Source of the DNA: Avena insularis
Lineage: Eukaryota; Streptophyta; Magnoliopsida; Poales; Poaceae
NCBI GenBank assembly: GCA_023614405.1
Contig: CM042684.1
Span: forward strand, 468,295,650-468,359,649
Length of the DNA: 64,000 nt
Direction of reading: 5' to 3'
Part shown: piece after piece, positions 47,371 through 59,660 of the stretch
Position numbering within the stretch: the stretch's first letter is position 1
Layout: every line of letters begins with the position of its first letter
Made by a program: the position numbers and the translations under genes
Notes under the pieces: model-generated
What the model was told of the DNA's origin: nothing
The model's database searches: none
What the model saw: only the letters and a program-made list of their open reading frames with translations

Positions 47371-49086
47371 TGAAGGGAATATGCCCGAGAGGCAATAATA
47401 AAGTGGTTATTATATTATTCCATGTTTATGATAAATGTTTATTTTGCATGCTATAATTGTATTAATTGGAAATGTTAATACATATGTGTTTAGTAAAAAA
47501 TACAAAGTTCCTAGTGATGCCTCTCATATAAACTAGCTCGTTGATTAACAAGATGATCAAAGTTTCCTCATCATGGACATTGGATGTTGTTAATAACGAG
47601 GTCACAGCATTGGTGGAATGATGTGATGAACATTCATCCGAGGTATAGCATTACGATCAAATTCATTATGTTTATATTCTATAACATCATACGAAGTAAT
47701 CCTAGTCCTTAGACCATGAGATCAAGTTAATCACTAACACCGGAAGAGTATCTTGATAATACCAAACATCACACCGTAACAGGGTGACTATAAAGGTGGG
47801 TTCAGTGCTACAAAGGTGTTATGTAGAGGCTCATGGATCAAGAGTGGGATTTGTCCATCCCGATGATGGATAGTTATACTCGGGGCCCTCTTGGTGATAT
47901 CACATTGAAATAGCTTGCAAGCAAGTGAAGTGATTACTAGAATGTTATATCACGGGAACAAGAAAAGAGTGCATGTCGGCAACGATATCAAACTAGGTAT
48001 TGAGATATTGATGATCAAATCTCGGACATTTAATATATCGCGAGACAAAGGGATTTAGTTACAACGTTAAAGGTTCACACGATCACAAGATTCATCGTTG
48101 AATGTGTGGGAGTCAGTACAGATCTCCAGGTCCTGCTGCTGATTATTGATCGGACAGGGTTCTCGATCATATCTGCATTATTCGCGAACCGTAGGGTGAC
48201 ACACTTAAGGGATACCGACACCATTTGGAGCAAATATGTTTCAGATAAATATTTAAGAAAGCGCTGGAATCATTTCGATGGAAACCGGAATTGTTTCGGG
48301 TGAAATTGCAGAAACTGGTTCTGCATGTAATATTGAAATGTTGCAGGGGGTTTATGAGATTGTTTGTTAATTAAAGTATTTAACAAAATTCTGAATAAAA
48401 TAAATAAAATAGTTTTATTTAATGAGAGCTTGCATTAAATTTGGTGGAAATTTAATGCATGTAAGTGGACATGAGTGGAGGTGTGTGTTTATGTGAGTTG
48501 GAGCTCCACCCACATGAATGAGGGAGAGGTTGGGGCACCCACCATGGCCGGCGCGATGCCCCCTTAGGCTGCCCCTCCCCTATATAAGGAGCACCTCCTC
48601 CTCCTCCTCCACTCTCACACCTCCTCGTGAAGGATCCCTCTCCCCCTCTAGAAATTATTCCCCATGGTCTCGGATTAGCGAGATACATGTTCCCGGTGGC
48701 TTTATCCAGAAAAGAGTTGTTTCTTACGATGCTTTGCTGGAGCGAGGGACGGAGGTTGTCGGGGTACCGGACGTATGTGCAATCACGGATGCACCGCTGC
48801 TTTGTGGTGCTGGACTTGGTGGTGCTGGACTTGCTGGAGCTGGATCTAAGGGACGTGCTGGAGCTGGACCTGCTGGACTTGCTGGACTTCGTCACGATCT
48901 TGAGATCGGCAAGTGTACAACTACATCATCCACGAGATCCATCTCATTAAAAAATCTTTGTTGTCTTCGAGGGTATGTTCTCTATGGATGTATATCCACC
49001 CGTTGCTTGTATCTAATAGATAGATCTTGGCGTATAATAGTTCCCATCATAGATTTTTTTTTGTTTTCTATGCTGCGAACCCAACA
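47371..49086 (+). repeat. Copia C 5' LTR
   Basis: About 1,716 bp, from TGAAGGGAATATGCCC to TATGCTGCGAACCCAACA. TATA box TATATAAGG at 48581-48589. Downstream of it is a block of CTGGACTTG/CTGGAGCTG units at about 48790-48890. Confidence 0.9.
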
Positions 49087-52000
49087 GTGGTATCAGAGCC
49101 TGATCTATGCGTAGGTGCTTTTCACGGGTAGTACACATATGTTTATATGTGGGCGATGATGATCATGTTATTGCTTCTTTCATGTATTTTGGATATTGGT
49201 GGCATAGTGGGATAAAGCGGCCCGGACTAACTTTACATGTCCTCGCACATGAGACCGGTTCCACGACTGACATGCAACTAGTTTTGCATAAGTGGCTAGC
49301 GGGTGTCTGTCTCTCCTACTATAGTCAATATATGATTTACAACGAGTTTCTAATAACTTAGTTATCATCGTTGTGGTTCCATGTTCATAGGTAAGACCGG
49401 TTATATCTTCGAAAGCCCTAAGCCACGTAAAACTTGCAATCGATAAATTAGAGGCGTCTAGTTTAGATTGTTGTTGGGCTAGTGTCATGATATGGTAATG
49501 TTGTAAGTTGATGTATAGTTGATACTCTTACAACACACCTAATGTGTAAGTTCCATAGACCTTGGCCTTACACACAAAGGAATGATAGAGATCATGACAC
49601 GATGCACATGATAGTGATCAAATGCATGGACCATAGCATTCCACTTTACACATATGATGTTTGCATCTTATATTGCTAGTTTGGCGTCTTAGTAACATTA
49701 TAAGATGATCTCTCATTTAGATATCAAGATAAAAATATGTTCTCCCTTAAGTACGCATCATTTATGTTTTGCTGCTTCAAGACATCACGTGATGATCGGG
49801 TGTAGTTGAATCCACGATCATATTTCGGGTGTAAGATAGTTTTATACACGCGAGTACTAAGGTTCTTACTTGGCGAGCCTAGCATGTACAGACATGGCCT
49901 TGGAACACGGACCGAAAGGTTAAGCATGAGTCATATAGTAGATATGATGCCCATATAGATGCTTGCCTTTGATGCTACACCGACTCACGTGATGATCGTA
50001 CTTGGTGTAGTGGATTTGGTTCATGTAATCACCAAAAAGACACGAGGGGTGTCGTTTTTGAGTGGGAGTTCATTTCTAATTTGGATTAGTCGAACTCAAT
50101 TTGTCATAAACTAAATCTAAGTGAATTTGCATAATTTATTGTAGTCATTGGCATCTGTTTACTACCTTATGCTTAGTTTTAGTTGAGATAATAGAACTAT
50201 AGAATTCTGGATATTTACTTTACGAACTGGTATCGTATTGTTTTGAATGTCAATTTTAGAAGTCCTATTGCAAACTTTCAGCAAACTCTATTTACTCCAT
50301 GAAGTTTAATAAGTAGTATTAAATCGAGAGTAAGAATTCCAATGTTAGTATCTAAAGTATCATGTTTGCCTCCATGATTCTTGATATTCAAAAGTTGTTT
50401 TTAATATCGAGGTTATCTAGGAGCTGAAAGAATTGTTTTAGAAACCATCATGCGTGGAAGATATTTTGATATCTGAAACAATGTTTATGGTTGCAATATG
50501 ATAGAGTATAATTTGGAAAAATACATGTTCTCACATTGAATGAGAATTTGCGAATGTTGGAGATGCTAGACGTCTTAATCTCCCAAAAGGTTTTGGGAAC
50601 TGACATTATACTCGTGTTCGTCCTTATAAGCTATAGTAGCTTGATAATGATAGTTCTCATGATACGGGTGAATAGAAGATGTAAGTAAAATGTTTACTAC
50701 ACTAAAAGATTACTAAAGAACGGATTTTTGAAAGAACACCAAACATTTGATGATGGTGATCTACTTCAAAGTGCAAGTCCAAAGGTATTAATATTTTTTT
50801 GAAGTAAAAGGTATTAGTATTTTACTATACATGCTTTGGAATGTGTCATATGTACGACGCCATTGTTGATGTTGATAGATTCTTTTAAAAGAAAAAGGAA
50901 ATGCTGAAAAAGAATCTATAAAATATTTGGCAGAAAATAAAAGACTGAATATGTCCAGCTAAGGTATATAGATGATATACATGTTATGGTTGTATTCTTT
51001 GCGTGTTAAACAATGTGGTTCTTGGGTATTGGATACCGAATTGGTTGGTAATTATATAGAACGATGCAATTCATGAACTACAATGGCCTAAGTAACTAGC
51101 AAAAGAATATGTGATGATGTTCATCGAAAACAAATAAAGTGTTATTGTATTCATCGTTGACATCAAAGTTGACTTCAAGATTTGTTTAAATAATTGTTAT
51201 TTTGTTCCGGTATAATTAGAAAAATGGTTGTTCAAATAATTACCATATTCCATAAAAGATGGATGAACTTTTACAAGTCTAGTTGGAGAAATCACGTCCA
51301 TAAAACTAATGCTAAAATGTAGCAAGACAAATGATTGAAAGATCACTTACAAAGTGACATCACCGTTTAAATTATATTGGAAAGAAAACATGAAGAAACT
51401 CCATGTTGATGGATTTTTGGAGTCTTTGATTTTGATCAAAATGACGCTTGTGAGACTTCCTCGAGATAATTGAAACTCCGTTCATTGGCCAAAGAGGAAC
51501 GAATGACTAACTTATTGGAAAGTGTGCATGTTGCTATGCATAGTCCATTATGTGTAGCCATATGCGATGCATCTTTTTGCTTCATATGCTTTCTCCGGAA
51601 ATTTGAGTGAATATATCTATATATTTACTTAATAAGGAAAAAGTATAAAACATTTGAAAATTGTTCAAAGCCTTTCAAGATGAAGTGGAAAATCATTGTA
51701 ACAAGAAAATAAAGAGTTTGTGATTTGATCATAAAGGAAGATATTTGAGTTATAGATTTAGCAAAACACCTGAGATTTTGGAATTGTTCCATGGATTTGC
51801 ATTTCCCGATAAACCACAGGAGTATGGTATGTTCGAGAGATCAAATTAAACCTTGTTTAACATGGTAAGATGAAGGGTTTCATTTATAAAACTGCCATTA
51901 TATTTTAAAGATTAATGCTTTAGAGACTACCGCTTTTACACTGAAAAGAGCACCACCGTGATCCGTTGAAATGACACCATATGAGTTATGGTTTGGGATA

Positions 52001-53219
52001 AAACCTGAATCGTCTTTTCTTAAATTTTGGTATGCTATGCATAAGTAAAATGTTTACAACCAAAGTCGGATAAGCACATCTTTGTAGGTTATCCCAAAGA
52101 ATTTGTTGGGTATTCCTCCATAACATCGAGAACAAAAGAGTTTGTCGCTTGGAACGTTAAGTTTCTTGAGAAAGAATTCTTCGTGAAAAGTTAAGTGGAG
52201 GACAATAGAACTGTGATAAGGTTATTGAACCTTAGCTATATGTGCTAAGTAGCGCAGCGCCAGAAAGTGTTCTAGTGGCGGCCACAGTGCTCGTGGCTCC
52301 TGTGATTAAAAAGGTTGTGATCTTGGAGATTAGAGTTCATATTTGAACCATATGCATCGGGTAACAATCAAATAGTGAGATTTGATAAACAAGTCGTTAT
52401 TGTTTTGACAATAATGAACCGACTGCATGCAAAGAAGCGATGATGGGCCCTAACTCCATAGAATGACTAGAAGTCATAAAATCCGTGATAGTTTCCATAC
52501 ACGAGAAATCAAGCTTTTGAACTTGGAAGACCCTCTGAAAAATGCATGAAGCCTATCGGTCGTGTTTGGATCTATAAAGAAATAGACATAGATGTTTGAG
52601 ATCTATGAAATAATCGACATGTCGGAAAGGAATTTACGACTATGTTCAAGGAGTTGACTATGACAAGATTTGATCTTTCATAGCGATATTTAGTCTTGAC
52701 GGATTAATCTAGCTACCACTACATATAATTTGGTATATGGTAGTTGAATAAACAAAACAATGTTCTTCTAATAGAATGGTTACCTAGAACTTGTACATGA
52801 CACGGTCCGAAAGGTTTTGTTAATTCAAAGGGTGTTGAAAGGGCATGCAAACTTCAATAGTTGATGTGAGCATAGCGGAGTTGGAATCTTCACAGTGATG
52901 AAAATGTTAAAGGAGTTTAATTTAGGCACAAAAGGAAGCACTCTCGATCAAGACCTAAAAGCACACCCTCGAACTGGCATTCGAGATACCACCGGAGACG
53001 ATGAAGATGCTTTCATTTGCAAGAAATTAAGTGGGAGCGCTGAGATAAATTTCCAATACATTATGCAGAGTACATATTGTTGATTGGAAATGATGTATCT
53101 TTTATTGACACGGGTTAAGAATTTCATTAAAATTAGATTTTTATGAAAGACTTGGGCAAAACTGGAATATTCGGCATCAATGTCTATATGGATAGATTAA
53201 TGCGCTAATATGGTTGTCC
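49087..53219 (+). pseudogene. Decayed Copia C interior
   Basis: Colinear with copies A and D. Integrase relic at about 51480-51740, RT relic at about 51950-53210 with MKDLGK near 53143. Many stops. A ~60-bp extra piece near 52920-52985 (AGGCACAAAAGGAAGCAC...) is absent from A. Confidence 0.8.
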
Positions 53220-53852
53220 TGATGTACATATATGAGGTGACCCAGCATACCACGACATGATGTAATACACTATAGTCGTTGACATAACACTAATGAAACA
53301 CCATTCACTAGTATTACATCCCTTAGAGTGGTACAACAGAAACACTGTTGGGCCACGCAGAGATAAACAAAACTTTTTCTCCTACGCGGTACTCCCAAGA
53401 TCCAGCTCATGTGATAGGCCACGAAATTTACCACTAGACGCGCAGGTGCGGATTTTTGATGAAGCGTGTCAGTTGATGCCGTGCCGAACGATCCCCGTAC
53501 AACATGTCCAGATCCCCACGGACCTCCTTGTCTCTAGCGCCGCACGTGCAACGCCTCCACCGATATCCACACGTACCGGAAGGAAGCTCCAGGTAGAGGA
53601 CTGCTAGATCCTGTCTAGCCCGAAATGGGAGTGGAGAAAATGACGGCTAGGTTAGGGACAATCCCTTGTCACTCCACTTATATACACTTCTAGCTGGGTT
53701 CAACGCTTGAGGCCCATCTAGGCCGTACCCCAATCTCCACATGGATCGAATCCACATGGGCTCCTTACCCTTAAGTGTGTGACCCTGCAGGTTTATGTAT
53801 GCCCATACACGACACGAGTCACCACTCCGAATCGATAGTTGGTAGCGGCCTC
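53220..53852 (-). mobile_element. Gypsy-type LTR fragment, minus orientation
   Basis: On the minus strand it carries a TATA box GTATATAAG at about 53677-53686, followed by a leader (GTGACAAGGGATTGTCCC) and GC-rich sequence, and ends near 53220 in ...CACCTCATATATGTACATCA. The order of promoter, leader and CA end fits an LTR read leftward. It is cut at 53852 by Copia D. The family is not certain. Confidence 0.5.
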
Positions 53853-55555
53853 TGAAGGGAATATGCCTGAGAGGCAATAATAAAGTGGTTATTATCTTAT
53901 TCCATGTTTATGATAAATGTTTATTTTACATGCTATAATTGTATTGATTGAAAACATCAATACATGTGTGTTTAATAAACAAAAAGGGTTCCTAGTTATG
54001 CCTCTCTTATAGACTAGCTTGTTGATTAACAAGATGATCAAGGTTTCCTGATCATGGACATTGGATGTTGTTAATAACAAGGTCACAACATTGGTGGAAT
54101 AATGTGATGAACATTCATCCAAAGTATAGCATTACGATCAAAGTCATTATGTTTATATTGCTATAACATCATACGAAGTAATCTTAGTCCTTAGACCATG
54201 AGATCATGTTAATTGCTAACAACGAAAGAGTATCTTGATAACATCAAACGTCACACCGTAACAGGGTGACTATAAAGGTGGGTTCAGTGCTACGAAGGTG
54301 TTATGTTGAGGCTCATGGATCAAGAGTGGGATTTGTCCACCCCGATGACGGATAGATATACTCTGGGCCCTCTCGGTGATATCACATTGAAATAGCTTGC
54401 AAGCAAGTGATGTGATCACTAGAATGTTATATCACGGGAACGAGAAAAGAGTGCATGTCGGCAACGAGATCAAACTAGGTATGGAGATACCGATGATCGA
54501 ATATCGGACATGTAATATATCGCGAGACAAAGGGATTTAGTTACTAGCATTAAAGGTTCACACGATCACAAGAGTCATCGTTGAATATGTGGGAGTCAGT
54601 ACGGATCTGTAGGTCCCGCTGCTGATTATTGATCTGAGAAGGGTCTCGATCATGTATGCATTATTCGCGAACCATAGGGTGACACACTTAAGGGATACCG
54701 ACACCATTTGGAGCAAATATGTTTCAGATAAATATTTAAGAAAGCGCTGGAATTATTTCAATAGACACCAAAACTATTTCGGGTGAAATTGGCTTTGCAT
54801 GTAATATTGAAATGTTGCAGGGGGTTTTATGTGAATGTTTGTTAATTAAAGTAATTAAAAAAATTCTGAATAAAATTAATAAAAGAGCTTTATTAAATGA
54901 GAGAGCATTAAATTTGGAGAAATTTAATGCATTTAAAGTAGGGATTTTAAAGGGGAATGTGAAGAGGCATTTTAATGTGGAGGGGTTACCACCACATGAA
55001 TAGGGGAGGTGAGGAGTCACCTCCCCCCATGCGCCGGCCATGAAGGAGGGGCACCCCCTCCTCCTATAAAAGTCCACCCTCTTCCTCCTTCTTCCACACA
55101 CCTCCTCGTGAAGGATCTCTCTCCCCTCTAGTATTATTCCCCCATGGTCTCGGATTAGCGAGATACATGTTCCCGGTGGCTTTATCTGGAAAGGAGTTGC
55201 TACTTCCGCTGCTTTGCTGGAGCGAGGGACGGAGGTTGTCGGGGTACCGGACGTGTGTGTGATCACGGATGCACCACTGCTTTGCGGTGCTGGACTTGGT
55301 GGTGCTGGACTTGCTGGAGCTGGATCTGAAGGACGTGCTGGAGCCGGACCTGCTCGGACTTCCACACGATCTTGAGATCAGCAAGTGTACGACTACATCA
55401 ACCACGAGTTCCTACTCATTAACAAAACTCGTTGTCTTCGAGGGTAAGTTCTCGATGGATGTATGTCCACCCATTGCTCTGTACCTAGTAGATAGATCTT
55501 GGCGTATAGTTCTCATCGTAGGAATTTTTTTATTTTCTATGCTGTGGACCCAACA
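53853..55555 (+). repeat. Copia D 5' LTR
   Basis: About 1,703 bp, from TGAAGGGAATATGCC to TATGCTGTGGACCCAACA. TATA box CTATAAAAG at 55064-55072. The CTGGA-unit block (about 55278-55350) is shorter than in copy C. Confidence 0.9.
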
Positions 55556-58300
55556 GTGGTATCGGAGCCTGATCTATGCGTAGGTGCTTTGCACGGGTAG
55601 TACACATATGTTTATATGTGGGCGATGATGATCATGTTATTGCATCTTCTATGTATTTTGGATATTGGTGGCATAGTGGGATGAAGCGGCCCGGACCAAC
55701 CTTACATGTCATCGTACATGAGACCGGTTCCACGACTGACATGCAACTTGTTTTGCATAAGTGGCTGGCGGGTGTCTGTCTCTCCTACTATAGTCAATAT
55801 CTGATTTACAACGAGTTGCTAATAACTTAGTTATCCTCGTTGCGGTTCATGTTCGTAGGTAAGAACGGTTCTATCTCCGAAAGCCCTAAGCCACATAAAA
55901 CTTGTAATTGATAAATTAGAGGCGTCTAGTTTAGATCGTTGCTAGGCTACTGTCTTGATATGGTATTGTTGTAAGTAGATGTATGATAGATACTCTTACA
56001 ACACATTCAACGTGTAAGTTCCATAGACCTTGGCCTTACACACAAAGGAATGATAGAGATCATACCACGATGCAAATGATAGAGATCAAATGCATGGACC
56101 ATATCATCACACTTTACACATTAAATGCTAGCATCTTATACTGCTAGTTTGGCATTTTTGGTAGCATTGTAAGATGATCCCTCATTTAGATATCAAGATA
56201 AAAATGTGTTCTTCCTTAAGTATGCACCATTTTGTGGATCGTGTTTCGAGACATCACGTGATGATCGGGTGTACTCGAATCTACGCTTTCATACAAACGG
56301 GTGTAAGATAGTTTTACACACGTGAATACTAAGGTTCTTACTTGACGAGCCTAGCATGTATAGACATGGCCTCGGAACACGGACCGAAAGGTTAAGCATG
56401 AGTCATATAGTTGATATGATGCCCATATAGATGCTCGCCTTTGAAGCTACATCAACTCACGTGATGATCGGACTTGGTGTAGTGGATTTGGTTCATGTAA
56501 TCACCAAAAAGGCACGAGGGATGTCGTTTTTGAGTGGGAGTTCATTTCTAATTTGGATTAGTCGAACTCAATTTGTCATAAACTAAATCGAAGTGAATTT
56601 TCATAATTTGTTGTAGTCATTGGCGTATGTTCACTACCTTATGCTTAGTTTCAATTGAGATAATAGAACTATAGAATTCTGGATATTTACTTTACGAACT
56701 GGTATCGTATTGTTTTGAATGTCAATTTAAAGTTTATAAGTCCTATTGCAAACTTTCAGCAAACTCTATTTACTCCATGAAGTTTAATAAGTAGTATTAA
56801 ATCAAGAGTAAGAATTCCAATGTTAGTATCTAAAGTATCATGTTTGCCTCCATGATTATTGATATTCAAAAGTTGTTTTAATATCAAGATTATCTAGGAG
56901 CTGAAAAATTGTTTCAGAAACCATCATGTGTGGAAGATATTGTGATATCTGAAACAATGTTTTTGGTTGCATTATGATAGAGTATAATTTAGAAAAATAC
57001 ATGTTCTCATATTGTATGAGAATTTGAGAAGGATGGAGATGCTAGGCATCTGGATCTCCCAAAAAGGTTTTGGGAACTAACATTTTACTCGCGAATCTTC
57101 CTTATAGGCTATAGTAGCTTGATCATTAAAGTTGTCATGATAAGGATGAATAGAAGATGTAAGTAAAATGTTTACTACACTAATAGATTACTAAAGAATG
57201 GATTTTTGAAAGAACACCAAACATTTGATGATGGTGATCCACTTCAAAGTGCAAGTTCAAAGGTATTAGTATTTGACTATATACACTTTGTACTATGTGT
57301 CATGTGAATGACACCACTATTGATGTTGATAGATTCTTTTAAAAGAAAAGGAATTGTTGAAAGAGATTCTATAAAATATTTGGCAGAAAAGAAAAGGTTG
57401 GAGATGTCCAACTTAGGTATATAGAAGATATACATGTTATGGCTGTATTCCTTGCTTGTTAAACAATGTGATTTTGAGGTATTGGATACTGGTATTGGAT
57501 ACCGAATTGGTTGGTATGAAGTGTCATACAGGACAACGCAATTCATGAACTACAATGGCCTAAGTAACTAGCAAGAGAATCAGTGATGATGTTCATCGAA
57601 AACAAATAAAGTGTTATTGTATTTTTCGTTGTCGTCAAACCTAGCCTTCAAGATTTGTTTTAATAATTGTTATTTTGTTCCGGTATTATGAGAACAATGG
57701 TTGTTCAAATAATTATCGTATTCCATAAAGGATGGATGAACTTTTACAAGTCTAGTGGGAGAAATCACATCCATAAACACTATTGCTAAAATGTCGCAAG
57801 ACAAATGATTAAATATCACTTATGAAGTGACATCGCTGTTTTAAATTATATTGGAAAGAAAACATGAAGAAACTCCATGTTGATGGATTTTTGGAGTCTT
57901 TGATTTTGATCAATTGACACATGTGAGACTTTCCTCGAGATAATTGAAACTCTGTCCATAGGCCAGAGAGGAACGGATGACTAGCTTATTGGAAATTGTG
58001 CATGCTGATGTGCATAGTCCATTATGTGTAGCCATATGCGATGGATCTTTTTGCTTCATATGCTTTCTCCGAAAATTTGAGTGAATATATCTGTATATTT
58101 ACTTAATAAGGAAGAAGTATGAAACATTTGAAAATTGTTTAAAGACTTTCAAGATGAAGTGGAAAATCATTGTAACAAGAAAATAAAGAGTTTATGATTC
58201 GATCATAAAGGAAGATATTTGAGTTACATGTTTAGCAAAACACTTAAGATTTGAGGAATTGTTTCATGATTTGTGTTTCTCGATAAACCATAGGAGTATG
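55556..58300 (+). pseudogene. Decayed Copia D interior
   Basis: Non-coding 5' part, then gag/pol relics shared with A and C. The integrase relic near 57960-58200 shows the same lesion as the other copies (GAAAATTTGAGTGAATATATC, then ATTTACTTAATAAGG). No ORF longer than about 90 codons. Confidence 0.8.
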
Positions 58301-59101
58301 TGTCATGGTGGTGTCACGGAAGATGCGATGGATAGGCCGAAGGTGGGGACTAATATGCGCTAGGGGAATCCAGGGAGGGATAGTAGAGTGATTCTCTACA
58401 CAGAAGCTTCGTATTGATGTTCTATCTCTCAGATTACAAGTGCTCCTTGAGCTGTATTGACAAGAGGAGGAAGAAGAAACTCTCTTACTCTTGCCTACCA
58501 ACTAGCCCCGAGAACCCTAGATCCACTAGTGCTCTCCTTGCTATGTATCTGAAAAGACCTAACCCCCTTACCAGAACCCCAACCCCCCTTATATAGGGGT
58601 GGTTCGGTCCTGGCCTAGGGCATACGTGGATGCATATTCCTAAGAATATGCCTCCTCCCAAATTAGTAACCCGACAGGGGTGCTTTTCCCCCACGTCACT
58701 CTTGCTTTAGCGACGTTGCCTCTCAAGGGCGCCAAGGCCACCGACGTGAGCGTCGTCACCCTTGTCGGCCACGATCCTGGTCCCGCCTTGCTTTATTCAC
58801 TCATCCAAGATGCACCGGCCTTCTTTTGACCAGAGATATTCCTTCCTTCTCCTAGAAGCCAAACGAGATCCGGATCACGCTGATCCGCCACACCTGTTCC
58901 TGCATATAATCTAGACAAGTGTCTCCGACTTATTCCTTGAGTCGGACGAGACAATGTTAGGCGACCCCCTGGTCCGGGTTACTCCGTGATCCGGCCTGCC
59001 TTGAGGTGACTCGGCCAGCATCCGCTTTGACCTTGCCGAAGCTCGGCTAACTCGGCCCTTATACCCTGGAGTGACCCTACCCGGGGTTATCCCCCCCAAC
59101 A
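58301..59101 (-). repeat. Gypsy 3' LTR, minus orientation
   Basis: 801 bp. On the minus strand it starts TGTTGGGGGGGATAACCCC and ends ACCACCATGACA. Its TATA box CCCTATATAAGG lies at about 58588-58598, followed by a leader and a CTTGTAATCTGAGAGATAGA-type region near 58420-58440, the usual LTR order. It cuts Copia D. Confidence 0.8.
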
Positions 59102-59115
59102 TTAGTCCCCGAAGC
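59102..59115 (-). other. Polypurine tract of the Gypsy element
   Basis: Minus strand GCTTCGGGGACTAA directly before the LTR start at 59101. The same 12-mer with its A (ATTAGTCCCCGA on plus) recurs at 62287-62298. Confidence 0.6.
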
Positions 59116-59650
59116 TGGTGCGGCCTTAGCGGCCTTGGTCGCTAAGGCCACATCAGGTTCATTCGTATCCAAGCTTCGGACGTTTATTTCCGGGTTAACG
59201 TTTTGTCTCGGATTATATGGATTTACGTTCCCTTCGCACGCTCCAAGTTTTCACTTGCCGGCCGGGTCACCACTTTGGCTCGGATCGTTTGGTTTTACTT
59301 TCCCTCCGCACGGTTCAAGTTTTCACTTGACGGCCGGGTTACCACCGTGGCTCGGATTCGGGCCTTGCTTCCTTCTCTCGTACGCCAACCCACGTAACGG
59401 TTAATCATTACGTTGCCTTATTTTAAGGGCCTGCGCAGTAACCGCCACAGTAAATGTCAGTGATTACTGTGCGGGGGTTACATCACGTCTATCTCCTCGT
59501 TTACCGCAACTACACGTCGTGTCATTGGATCACATTTACTCTGCGGCCCCCGGTGTGGCTCCTCTCTGATTGGTCGATGCTGGTGATACACGGCCACATC
59601 GTGTGGTTTTCCTGCGCAGCACGATCCCACTCGTTGATGACTTGGGGCGG

Positions 59651-59660
59651 TTAAATAGGG
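59651..59660 (+). promoter_or_regulatory. TATA-like box of the antisense gene
   Basis: TTAAATAGGG lies about 220 bp before the first ATG (59875), with a C/T-rich, GC-rich leader between (TTTTTCATCTCCGCG, CTCCTCTTCTTCTTCC), which looks like a plant 5' untranslated region. The start site would be near 59,685. Confidence 0.5.

Larger units (their letters stand above)
47371..53219 (+). mobile_element. Copia retrotransposon copy C, lacking its 3' end
   Basis: 5' LTR 47371-49086, primer site TGGTATCAGAGCC at 49088-49100, then a ~4.1-kb decayed interior that stops within the RT/RNase H region near 53,220, where foreign LTR-like DNA begins. The RT active site YVDD reads YAEY at 53062-53073. It is inserted into the dispersed repeat 46860-47370 (flank ACGGT). 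No ORF of useful size remains. Confidence 0.85.
53853..58300 (+). mobile_element. Copia retrotransposon copy D, lacking its 3' end
   Basis: 5' LTR 53853-55555, primer site TGGTATCGGAGCC at 55557-55569 (one mismatch to the usual site), and a ~2.7-kb interior that stops in the integrase region at 58300, where a Gypsy LTR starts. It is a close relative of copy C in LTR and interior. It is broken by the Gypsy insertion and its remainder may lie beyond the window. Confidence 0.88.

Noticed and set aside
48518..49114. 198-codon ORF with Gly/Ala-rich repeats
   Set aside because: It lies in the Copia C LTR; the pattern comes from the CTGGA-unit block and the frame is not conserved in copy D.
54736..55365. 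209-codon minus-strand ORF with Pro/Ser-rich start
   Set aside because: Entirely inside the Copia D LTR and created by the same short repeats read backwards.
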